Source: Actinernus sp. WN-2022
Lineage: Eukaryota > Cnidaria > Anthozoa > Actiniaria > Actinernidae
DNA: 64,000 bases
Reading direction: 5' to 3'
Assembly (NCBI GenBank): GCA_030867875.1
Contig: JAOWCC010000287.1
Location: 255,501-319,500, forward strand
The position numbers and the translations under genes were made by a program. Position 1 is the stretch's first letter. The number at the start of each line of letters is the position of its first letter. The notes beneath the pieces were generated by a model. It had not been told where the DNA came from, searched no databases, and worked only from the letters and a program-made list of their open reading frames with translations. Shown piece by piece: positions 55,331 through 64,000 of this stretch.

Positions 55331-55615
55331 ATATGCTAATGATTTCTAACATGATGTGATGTGATCACCGACAATTGCTGAATTTCGTTGTGCTTGTGAA
55401 TTAAGCTTTTTTCTATTAGAATTATTTTTTTGTAAAATCACTTGGATAAACTTCAAATATAACAGATTTCTAACATGATTTCTAACATGATGTGATGTGA
55501 TGTGATGTGATCACCGACAATTGCTGAATTTCGTTGTGCTTGTGAATTAAGCTTATTTCTATTTTAGAATTATTTTTTGTAAAATCACTTTGATAAACTT
55601 CAAATATAACAGAAC
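55325..55615. repeat. Tandem duplication, about 130-bp unit
   Basis: ATTTCTAACATGATGTGATG, ACCGACAATTGCTGAATTTC, GTGCTTGTGAATTAAGCTT and AACTTCAAATATAACAGA recur at about 55328-55467 and 55465-55611. The TGATG microsatellite at the start of the second copy is slightly expanded. Confidence 0.85.
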
Positions 55616-56293
55616 TTTAAAATAGGTAATTTGTCTCTACCAGCATGCTTTTGTATAATAAGTGTGTCGGTGATGACATCACAACATTAGCATATTCGAA
55701 ATATAAAGCTTTATAAAGCTTGTAAATTCGTAATCGCGCTTGTAAATTGCCCAACTTTGCTTCTCTTTTATAGTACTAATACTAATAGAATATTGCTATG
55801 ATATCTGTCTCAGTTCCTCCTGGTACTTAAAGTTTAGAACCGTATACTAAATGTTAAGGTTTTCCGAGCAAAGTCGTCATTTCAATAAAAGGGAGTTTCA
55901 TTACAACAGAACATTACAATATAATAATTACAATACAATTACAAAGCAAGACAAATAAATAATAATAATAATAAATACAATCAGTTATAAACTTGCGCTA
56001 TCAGATTCTATTTCGGTCTACCAAACCAGCTATTTAAAGGGGACCATTTTCTCCTTTTCTACTTTCCTTTCAGTTATAGAGTTTTCGTTTTCTATGTGTT
56101 TCTTTTCTTCTAAGAGGATGAGGAAACCTTCTAGGGAATACGACGTGTTTCGTATGAAAGCTTGGTATATATGAAATTTCGCTATTACTAACAGAAGAAA
56201 TATGCTAAGCAAATAATACTACCATTCGGTAATAAAATGTAAAATATAAAACTGGCTAGAATTGTAACTGATAGGCTGGTACTATAAACTTAC

Positions 56294-56380
56294 GATCCTG
56301 ACATTTTCCTCGGCTGAGGCTCCTCCGCCTTGTGCGGCTCCTCCCTCTGCGTCTGGATCAGTGCGCTGATCGGCTGCTCT
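56294..56380 (-). pseudogene. Ala/Gly-rich 87-nt exon, copy D
   Basis: It matches copy E exactly as far as I can read, with the same splice sites and intron. It represents the short form of the exon that is 168 nt in kinesin copy A. Orphan exon; no adjoining motor exon within the block. Confidence 0.6.
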
Positions 56381-56785
56381 CTGCATTCAGAAAAAAAAAC
56401 ATTGAAGGAATCATCTAAACCATTAAAGGAGCTGTGTCATAGTACTACGCATGTATGTAGTGTGTGTTCGATTGGTGGCTGTTAATTAATTACAAACCGA
56501 TACAATCCCCCCTTCAACGCTTGATTGAAAGTATTTTCAATATTTTACTCGAAGGCTGAATATTGACACAGTTTAGTAATTTGTGAATATTTGCTTTGAT
56601 TTTTACCATCCCACATGTGCGCGAGATTCTTCAGTTCATATGAGAATCTCTGATTCGAAATATAAAGCTTTGTATCTTGTAGACGTAACACCCAAATCAA
56701 GAAATATTCTACCTTTGGACTATACACTTCATATACAATCGATATCAAAGATAACTGGCTAGGGCTTATATGCACTTTAATACTT

Positions 56786-57413
56786 GATAAGGGTGATAAT
56801 CAATCCAAATACAGCATTTCAGTCAGATGAATACTGTAAACTCACATACAGAACTGCATGATTATACATTGAATACGTACGTGCTAGCGTTTCTTAGATA
56901 CAGAACTAATTAAGATACAGATATACTGATTAATAAAACATAAACGTCACTGAAACACACGCTGGTGTTTTAACGTCAATTCTGTATCCAACAAGCACTA
57001 ATCGCAGTTGGGTGAAATGGTCAAGGAAAACGTTTGGTATTGATGCATAAATTAGTCCGTGTAAAGAATGTGGGACCTGGACATGACCGTTATTAAAGTA
57101 AACTATATAGCTGAATTCTATTGACGTTTTCCAATTATATGTAATAGATAAAATATTCGCCGTTTTTTATCTTACTTGTGAAATGAATATTTTTATTTAC
57201 AGAAATGAACAATGGAAACCTATATTTAATCGCAATCGTGAAATGCCATCGTACTTGTGAAATGAAACTAACAATGCAGTGAACATAATTGTTCTAAAAT
57301 TTTCAACCGTTCAGAGATTGTTAATCATGAACCAGTTGTGTCCCATAGGAGTTGCAACTAGCTCCAAATTGAATTTTAATTACTTTCAGTTGGAAGTTGA
57401 TTCGGTGTTAAGC
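56786..57413. other. No gene recognised
   Basis: The ORF starting at 57279 runs through this end into the Crypton-like frame, but its first 45 codons look non-conserved. Nothing else is seen. Confidence 0.5.
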
Positions 57414-57755
57414 ATGTCCGGTCGATTTCGCTCTTCAAAAAGTGAGGTTCAAGAGAGGTCTTTAGTGTCGGGGGTTATTTCAAAAAGTACCCAATACAAC
57501 ACCAAATGGGGTCTAAAACTCTTTGAGGAGTGGCAACAAAAGCGACAAAATAAAGTAGCAGAAGTGGAATCAGTTGGCGTGCACGGGCTTGATTTTGACA
57601 ACGTCGAAGATAGAACACATGTCGGCATACAGTCTCGACTTTTGGTTGTGCAAGTTCATTTGCGAAGTTGCCAAGCACAATGGTGAGCGATATCCCCCTA
57701 AGACGTTGTATTTGTTGTTGTGTGCGATTAATTAAGAGTTTTGGGATGATTTGGG
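57414..57755 (+). pseudogene. Crypton-derived (DUF3504-like) protein, N-terminal fragment
   Basis: From the ATG at 57414 the frame reads MSGRFRSSKSEVQERSLVSG, then VISKSTQYNTKWGLKLFEEW. After a one-base frameshift near 57635 it continues LCKFICEVAKHNGERYPPKT, then LYLLLCAIN to a stop at about 57748. The STQYxxKWxxKxFEEW and ERYPPKTLY blocks are those of the DUF3504/ZMYM-QRICH1-like proteins, which derive from Crypton tyrosine recombinases. Only the N-terminal core-binding part is present; the catalytic Arg-His-Arg-Tyr region is absent. It is a truncated relic of a transposon or of a domesticated gene. Confidence 0.65.
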
Positions 57756-59205
57756 TCTCCTTTGCTGTAATTAATTCAGTTAAGGATTTTTATCAAAGTT
57801 TATGCATACGTATTAGGCTGCTAATTAATAATTCACCACCCCAGCCTTTCCCTGCTGCCTTTTCAAACCCTCCCCGTACTTTTAGCCACTTGATCTTTAT
57901 TGGGATTTACAGTACTGTGCATGTGATCTGAATACTGACCTGGGATTGGTTTTCACCCTCATTAATTATTCATGAATTTTACAAATATATTTTAAATGTT
58001 AGTTATTTCACAAGTAGTTTCCTGCTGAAAACTAGTTATCCGGTAAACACCTCGAGACTTTATTAAAAAGGGTGTGTGATGGTGAGAGGCCTTTACAATT
58101 GCAATCCGGGTCGTACAACCTCGCGCACATGTCAAATGGATCAAATAAAAGGATTGGTTTGCCCTTTTGGCTTGGATTCCGCTCTCTAGCGACCGGAACG
58201 TATTTAGCAAGCTGTCACTGATATAACTTTAAAATAACTCTCTTGATTAGTTTGTATTACTATTTCAGGTGCCCCAGTACTCTTGCTATTTAATTTTTCT
58301 ATATATTTACATGCAAATCATTGCAAAAAGAGTACGAATAAAGTTGTTGTTGTTAAAATGTGTATGTCATCGGGAAATCACCAAAGATAACCTTCGGGCC
58401 CGACATTTAAAAGGAATTCAGACAATACATTTGCCATTGACCAATCATAGGAGAGTGTTCACTGGCGCGCCAATTCACTAAAATTCTAACAATGGCTTTG
58501 ATTTTGGCAGAAAAATAAAACAAACGCGCTGACGTCTGCCTGCATATTGGAAACTAATTAAGTGCTCGGGTAAGCAGACGTTACTTTTTATTCGAATTTA
58601 TGAGAGTGAAAAATACATCTGCATAGCAGGCTAAGGTAACAGCATAGCAATCTTTAGTTTAATAAGTAATAAATACAGAGTGAGTGATAGATTTTCACAT
58701 CACTAATTACACATTGATTTCCTTTGTTTTTGCTTCATAAATTATTAATGATTTAATAAGAAGTAGCGGTTTCTGTTTCTGATATGTGACGACGTGTGAG
58801 GCCATCAAAAGGTCATTTATTTCTTTTATTTTTTTGGTAAAATCACTGATAAAAGGCCCAAAATATTACAGATGTTTAGAAAAATATATCATATATCTTC
58901 AAGCACGTTTTTGTATAATAAACGAGTTGACACATGCTTTGCATATCGGAAATAGAAACATCTAACTCAGACGAAACACTCAAATTAATAAATATTTTAC
59001 AGTAAACTTATTTTGCTAAGTTACCCGACAGCTGTAGCACAGGTCTATAGTTCCGCCAAAGGACGTACAAGATACAACGTGACTGTTCGAACACTTTACG
59101 TACATGGTATCCTAAAAATAAAAATAAATAATCACGTTACGCTTGTCCTTGTGTTATTGATCACTACTGGTGCTGTCACGGCGATTTCCACCCTCCATTT
59201 ATAAT
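57756..59205. other. No gene recognised
   Basis: AT-rich; short ORFs have no known motif. TTAATTAATTATTCA-like runs are frequent. Confidence 0.5.
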
Positions 59206-59465
59206 AGGGAAAAAACGCCTTTTTTCGATTCTCATGCATGAAAACCACTTTGACATTTTCGTTGTGTCGTTATCTCGCCTTGATTAAACCAGTCTGGTAA
59301 ACTTGTGGGATAAAACGTAATGATTTAGGTAGTTACTTGATTCTATAAAGTGGAAAGTATTTAATAGGCTTAATTATTAAGTTAATATTTTCTCCACATA
59401 ACGGATGCTGACATATTAGTAAAGAAAATAATGATTTGATAGTAGAGAACAAATGATTAATTTAA

Positions 59466-60248
59466 GGACGGTGCCTACTAATTGCAACCCAATTTGTTTT
59501 CTAAAAATCTATATGGATTGTTTTAACGGCCCCCTACGTTTAAGAGAGATAATCTTTTAACAAGGCCTCCCTAGTAAGTCTGAAAATTCGTTTCTTTTAT
59601 TGCATTCTGGGAGATTTTCAAGTTGGCGGTGGGGAAAAGAGTCAGTCCAGTCTTGCGATTTTCTTCATTGAAAATCAAAGCTGTTACTGCTTCCTTTGTG
59701 CTAAAACCCCATACAGTCCTTCCTTCTTCATTATTCTTTGGATTTCCAAGAGGTTTACCCGTTTTCACAAAGCTTATTTGACCGTATTCACACATTGTTT
59801 ATACTCGGCCGAGTCCATGTTTGGAGAAACTGACGAAACCCGAAAGCATCGACAGGCCAAACGCACAAGGCGCTGGGCGAAAAGACAGCAGTGATTCATG
59901 GCAGTTCAAGCAACCTTCATTCAATTGGTCTGGTAAATCTCCCAAATCTACTATTCTTCGACCATCTCCCCACGATAAATCATTGAAATGGTCGGCTCTT
60001 TTAATACCATTTCAGCTGAAAATTGTCTTTCGTGGCCGTGTAGTGGAATTTAAAGATTTCCCAAATCGTTCATTTCTCAAGCATATCTTTCGACCGTATT
60101 TTAAAATCCTTGATCTTTCTATCTGTAAAATTACACAATTAACACAGCTTTTTCAAAATAGTTCTGCAAATGACCTGTCTCGCGGGATGACCCGCGGGAC
60201 GCAAGATGCGCAGAACGGCGTGCGCGCTGACAATAGTACGCACCGTCC
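59466..60248. mobile_element. 783-bp TTAA-flanked nested MITE
   Basis: TTAA lies at 59462-59465 and 60249-60252. The ends are GGACGGTGCCTACTA on the left and GGACGGTGCGTACTA on the minus strand at the right. It contains an ORF (59821-60252) of no recognised family and a short frame starting MFGETDETRKHRQAKR at 59817. TTAA duplication suggests a piggyBac-type mobiliser, but the ends differ from the other two TTAA elements here. Confidence 0.85.
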
Positions 60249-63200
60249 TTAATTGAAGTATAAGGTGAGCTCTTTGATTTTATCTTCTTTTTTTTGCTTG
60301 ATTTTTGTTAATGCTTGTTCTTTTGACAACTTGACGTATCTTGCGTTGGTGTGAATTCTCTTCCAATGCGCCATTGCGTCAAAGAATAACCTATTTTTTT
60401 CGTCGTCCCTTATAACCATTTGGTTGAGTTTAGCTATGCGTTTTCTTAATTGATCTTCGTTTTCTATTTCTACTTTATATTCCACGTGTTTGGCCTTCCT
60501 TAATGGGTTACATCGTTTATTCAGTAGTTTTATTCCATGTTTCATGGCGTATTCTTCGATATATGTATTTTTGACCTTTTCTAATGACTTCTTATCGTTG
60601 CTTGGAGATAAAACAACGAGTTTTTGGCTTTTTACTTTTGTTTTAAAGACTTGACTGTTTTTATTAGATAGGTGCCATTTTAACCATGTTTTTACATCCT
60701 CACATGTACTTTCGACAATTTTTCATTATCGAATGATCGGCTCTATAAATATTACCATTTGTGTATAAGCTATTAAATCTGGCATTGAGTTTCATTCTTC
60801 TATTGAAATATATATTGCTGTCCTTGATAATGCGGTGTATAATTGTTTTTTATCCATTCTATTACATTCTCAAACTCATTAATAATTCATGAGCTTTTTA
60901 GTCAATCAGAAGGCTGCATTTCGTCACATGCATGAATCTTGATACCCAATGAAACACTTCATATGCGTTGGGTATCTTCATTGGAACACCCAGTGTTCTC
61001 ATTGGGTATCACTAGTGATGTTCATCTGTGTTCTCATTGGGTATCAAGATTCATGCATGTGTTGGACCTAATTAAGCTACAAGGATTACAGCATAAGTAT
61101 GACTTTACATGGAGAAGTGAAGGTGAAGACGGAAATAACAATCGGTGTCCAGAGTGACCCGAACCATCCTCCTCATGGCTGCTCTTGACTACGTCTTGCC
61201 CACTACGCCATCAGGTAGTTTGTTGAAATGAACGTGACAAAATAACAATCACAACCCTTGTAGTCTATAATTGCATGCAATAAAATTCCAGGCAACAATA
61301 CTTTCGAATGATTTATGAATGCAGGTATTGTTTTCGCTTGAGAAGTCAGATCAAAAACTCGAGCTTCGTGTTTCACCAGGGAATCCAAACACCTCATCTT
61401 TATCGGTGTTTGGATCCCCTGGTAAAACACTAGCTCTCTTTTTTATATATTACATCGAAAATATGGTAATGTTCATTAATATCAGCACCTTGATACTTGT
61501 ATACTGTGACACAAAAGGGAATAAAGCTTTGAGATTTTTTTTAGATCATACCATATTTACCCTGAATCTATTATCTCTGTCTTCTATTACGAATTCCATC
61601 CTATTAAATATATTTCTGTCTTTCAGATTTATAGTTGCTAAAATTGACATTTCTTTACAAACTTCATATGTTTCATTCTTATTATGGTATTTGAATGTAA
61701 CGGTTAATGATCGATGTTTATGGTCCTTGATTTTTTTTACAGCGTTCAGTATTAATCTTTATTCTTGTGGAATTCAAATAACAAATATTTCTTTTGGATT
61801 TACCTATTGGGCTAAAATATTCAGATATCCTACCATATCTTAAGAATTTTTGAAGCATTTTATGAGTTCTCTTGTCGTATCTACATGATTTTCAATATAT
61901 TCAAGGGTTTTAATATTTGGACACATTTCTTGAACGGTTTTAGATTCTATATATTCATTTGACTACCTCCTTCTCAGGTGAGCACTGGTTTGGATCTCCA
62001 AACATAGACCTTATTATTAAACATTGTAAAGGCCCTATATATTTTAGTTATCCATTTATTTGGAATCATAGAGAACTCCTCTAGAAATATGGTTTTATCC
62101 TTTAAACTATTAATGTCTCGTCCATTCAATTCGAAGAAGTAGCTATCAAATGTAAAACATGTTATATACATCCACGCAAACTGTCTTTTTTATTCTCTCT
62201 TTAACATTCTCTACAGCCTTATTTGTAAATGAGAAGACTATGGGGTTCTTAGCCCCTTTTACCATTAAGCATAATTGCGTCGTCTTACCACTACCCGCCT
62301 GTTTATTACATATGTATCCTTTTCTTTCTCGATTACGTAATCATACATATTCAAGTTCCCTATGATGTTTTTAAAAATAAGAGAATTTTGAGTCAGTGAC
62401 ATAGGCCTTACCTATTTTTATTACTTAATGTTCTCTTTATTTTTGGGCTTAAATTTTGAGTTAGTAATATATATACCATCTGTATTATAACCCGTATCAG
62501 TTGTATAAACATTTTAAATGGCTTCAGACACCACGAAGCTGTTTATACTCGTATTGTCACTGAAAATGCGATCCAATATATATATTATCATAGTGATCTA
62601 TCGTGGTATTTCTTTTTTCAGCCATTGCAGAAGTCCAACAGCACAGAGCAGTATCGTAATCGGTGCATGTAAATCCGTGGTTTATCTTATTGTATTTCCT
62701 TCCTAATTCGCCTATATAGGCATTGGCCATTTATTTTGCTTCCTTTTCTTGAAAATTATCGAACATATATCGTATGAAACTCTTAAACGTGTCTGGTTTC
62801 AAGTTTTTATTATGATCGATGAAACGATCTAAAACGCCTACTATTCCAATGTAAGTATTCTATGTACGTTTTCGTATTGACAATGTAGGTATTAATTTGC
62901 CATTTCCATATCATCAGTTAGAATGATTGTTGTTTTGTTTATCTAAGATTATGAATTCATCCTTTTTGCTTAATTTTGTATGTTTTCATGACGTCTAGAC
63001 CATTTAAGATCGACGTATAATTTAGAAGATTTTTTACACCCTCCTTGATTTGCCTTAGCAGCTATTAATTTCTTTAATTTCAATTTATTATCTGATATGG
63101 GAATCAAATGATGGACTTTAACGACGTATACGAGAGTAATATCTGGGTGATTATTAGAATATGATAAGAATGTTCTGTATCTTGAGTCGAATGCATGAAT

Positions 63201-63600
63201 AGATACGTTTGGATGACATTCTTTAGTCCTATTCACTAACTCTTCTGTACTTATAATAGGTTCTTCACAAACGTATGCATATAGTTCGTCTTTCAACTTA
63301 CCGTAATCATACGTTTTAAAGCCTTTCTTATCCCTAACCTGATCCCACACATAGTCAACGACACAGTGTCCTTACCGTACGATTTTATTTTCTGTCCTTT
63401 CGTGAAGCACGGTTCGAGTTTTAGCTTTCCCATTTTATATCTAATGAACTCTTTTCTCTCATATGGGATCATTTGAGAGCTTATCTTACTAATTCTCTCT
63501 CCAGATAGTATCGCGAAGCCATTTTTTTAACAAGACGTACATCATGAATTTGTACATATCATTTTTAGATAGGATCATAAAATAGTTCCATATAGTTCCG
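60249..63600 (-). pseudogene. Decayed replication protein: polymerase-like site, SF1 helicase, basic tail
   Basis: Read on the minus strand from 63600 down, with many frameshifts. An N-terminal piece (63350-62970) reads FKTYDYGKLKDELYAYVCEE, then HPNVSIHAFDSRYRTFLSYS. Then come GELGRKYNKINHGFTCTDYD near 62700 and GYNTDGIYI near 62480, like a B-family polymerase motif C. The helicase follows: Walker A AGSGKTTQ near 62290 with FTNKAVENVKERI, Walker B-like IFLEEFSMI near 62070, GDPNQC near 61990, CVTVYKYQGADINE near 61495 and, beyond a 580-bp insertion, LYTALSRT near 60825. The tail (60545-60249) is basic and coiled; a GIY-YIG-like remnant (STCEDVKTWLKWHLS) precedes it. SF1 helicases unwind DNA using ATP. 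The helicase call is solid; the flanking domain calls are tentative. Confidence 0.65.
60868..61447. mobile_element. 580-bp insertion with 8-bp flanking repeat, splitting the helicase
   Basis: TATTACAT lies on both sides (60860-60867 and 61448-61455), exactly where helicase coding stops and resumes. Inside are two hairpins: CATGCATGAATCTTGATACC at 60930 mirrored at about 61059, and GTGTTTCACCAGGGAATCC at 61367 mirrored at about 61430. An 8-bp duplication is typical of hAT elements, but no clear terminal repeats were seen. Confidence 0.65.
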
Positions 63601-63737
63601 AGAATTAGTCACGTGACCTTGGAAAATTTAACCTTGGGAATACGAGCACAGTTTTTTTACCAGACTGGTTTAATCAAGGCGAGATAACGACACAACGAAA
63701 ATGTCAAAGTGGTTTTCATGTACGAGAAGGCGTTTTT

Positions 63738-64000
63738 GACCCATTCCACTGGACTGGGGGTGGGGGATCGGCAAAATTGTAAGGTGAATTACCAAAAAAA
63801 AATCAAAACAACGTCACAACCCCAGCCTCTGTGAATTTGATGAGCGACTGTTAAAACATGCATTATATGCTCGAGTCAGCAATTAAATATTTAAAGTATA
63901 ATAAATATGATATAACTGAAAATAGGCATTATTTTTCTATCTCGGGTTTAGTTCAACCTCTCGTTACTATAACAATCAAATTGTCAGCAAAGTAGATCAA
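63738..64000. other. No gene recognised
   Basis: Flank of the element; AT-rich with a short G-run (GGACTGGGGGTGGGGGATCG). Nothing was identified. Confidence 0.5.

Larger units (their letters stand above)
54479..56650. repeat. Duplicated block with two copies of the kinesin-associated Ala-rich exon
   Basis: 54479-54650 matches 55721-55893 (TCGTAATCGCGCTTGTAAAT, GTTAAGGTTTTCCGAGCAAA). 54700-55105 matches 56260-56646 almost identically. The second copy also contains 55960-56260, which matches 39330-39600 of kinesin copy A (CCAAACCAGCTATTTAAAGG). The block is thus derived from the kinesin copy A region and then duplicated again. Confidence 0.85.
59211..63737. mobile_element. 4.5-kb inverted-repeat-bounded DNA element with SF1 helicase gene
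   Basis: The ends are inverted repeats: AAAAACGCCTT at 59211 and, on the minus strand, from 63737. After a small indel, 65 identical bp follow (59237-59301 against 63656-63720; CATGAAAACCACTTTGACAT onward). The interior is mostly one minus-strand decayed replication-type gene. Two later insertions (59466-60248 and 60868-61447) lie inside. Long terminal inverted repeats with a replication gene resemble Polinton-like or virus-derived elements, but capsid, integrase and protease genes are not seen. No flanking duplication is certain. Confidence 0.7.

Noticed and set aside
61319..61843. 174-codon hydrophobic plus-strand ORF
   Set aside because: It is a shadow of the AT-rich helicase coding on the minus strand, where motifs are recognisable.

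Overview
This is eukaryotic, intron-bearing, AT-rich DNA from an animal, most likely a marine invertebrate and plausibly an anthozoan cnidarian such as a stony coral. The basis is the mix of elements: CR1/L2-type and L1/Tx1-type LINEs, a Ngaro-type tyrosine-recombinase retroelement, a Polinton-like B-family DNA polymerase, and many foldback MITEs rich in short palindromes. There are GT-AG exons but no operons, bacterial signals, rRNA or CRISPR. The taxonomic call is an inference from repeat content, not proven by a marker gene. No intact host gene was found. Almost everything recognisable is a mobile element or a decayed gene copy, often nested.

Layout. 1-5.4 kb: degenerate repeats, tandem duplications (one of 492 bp) and foldbacks. 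5.3-6.9 kb: a minisatellite with an L2/CR1-like LINE inside. 7-8.2 kb: an inverted duplication carrying a first-exon-like ORF. 8.2-16.6 kb: a decayed Ngaro element (SGNH hydrolase, Gag-like, RT/RNase H, tyrosine recombinase) with its split direct repeats A1...B1-A2-B2 still visible; the last repeat is broken by an L1/Tx1 LINE and a TTAA-flanked MITE. 16.7-20.1 kb: a distinctly GC-rich island with a frameshifted B-family DNA polymerase (exonuclease half only), a Cys-rich ORF and a GC-rich minisatellite. 20-30.5 kb: mostly non-coding with several foldback elements. 30.5-32.8 kb: one LINE inserted antisense into another. 36.6-37.5 kb: a TTAA-flanked piggyBac-like relic.

37.7-56.4 kb holds a shattered, segmentally duplicated family of kinesin-14 motor exons, all on the minus strand, with a phase-symmetric Ala-rich exon. 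Inside it are LINE insertions, including a nearly intact two-ORF CR1-group element (49.4-53.8 kb) with one visible stop in ORF2, and a broken gene of a widespread unnamed animal family (HGKGPCDG motif). 57.4 kb has a Crypton-derived (DUF3504-like) fragment. 59.2-63.7 kb is the most interesting part: a 4.5 kb region bounded by inverted repeats with a 65-bp identical core, encoding a decayed protein with superfamily-1 helicase motifs, a polymerase-motif-C-like site upstream and a possible GIY-YIG-like tail, itself hit by two later insertions.

How the parts relate: the nested insertions and paralogous empty sites give a relative order of events, and several element families (three different TTAA-flanked ones, one TTA-flanked, one with an 8-bp duplication) show exact target duplications.
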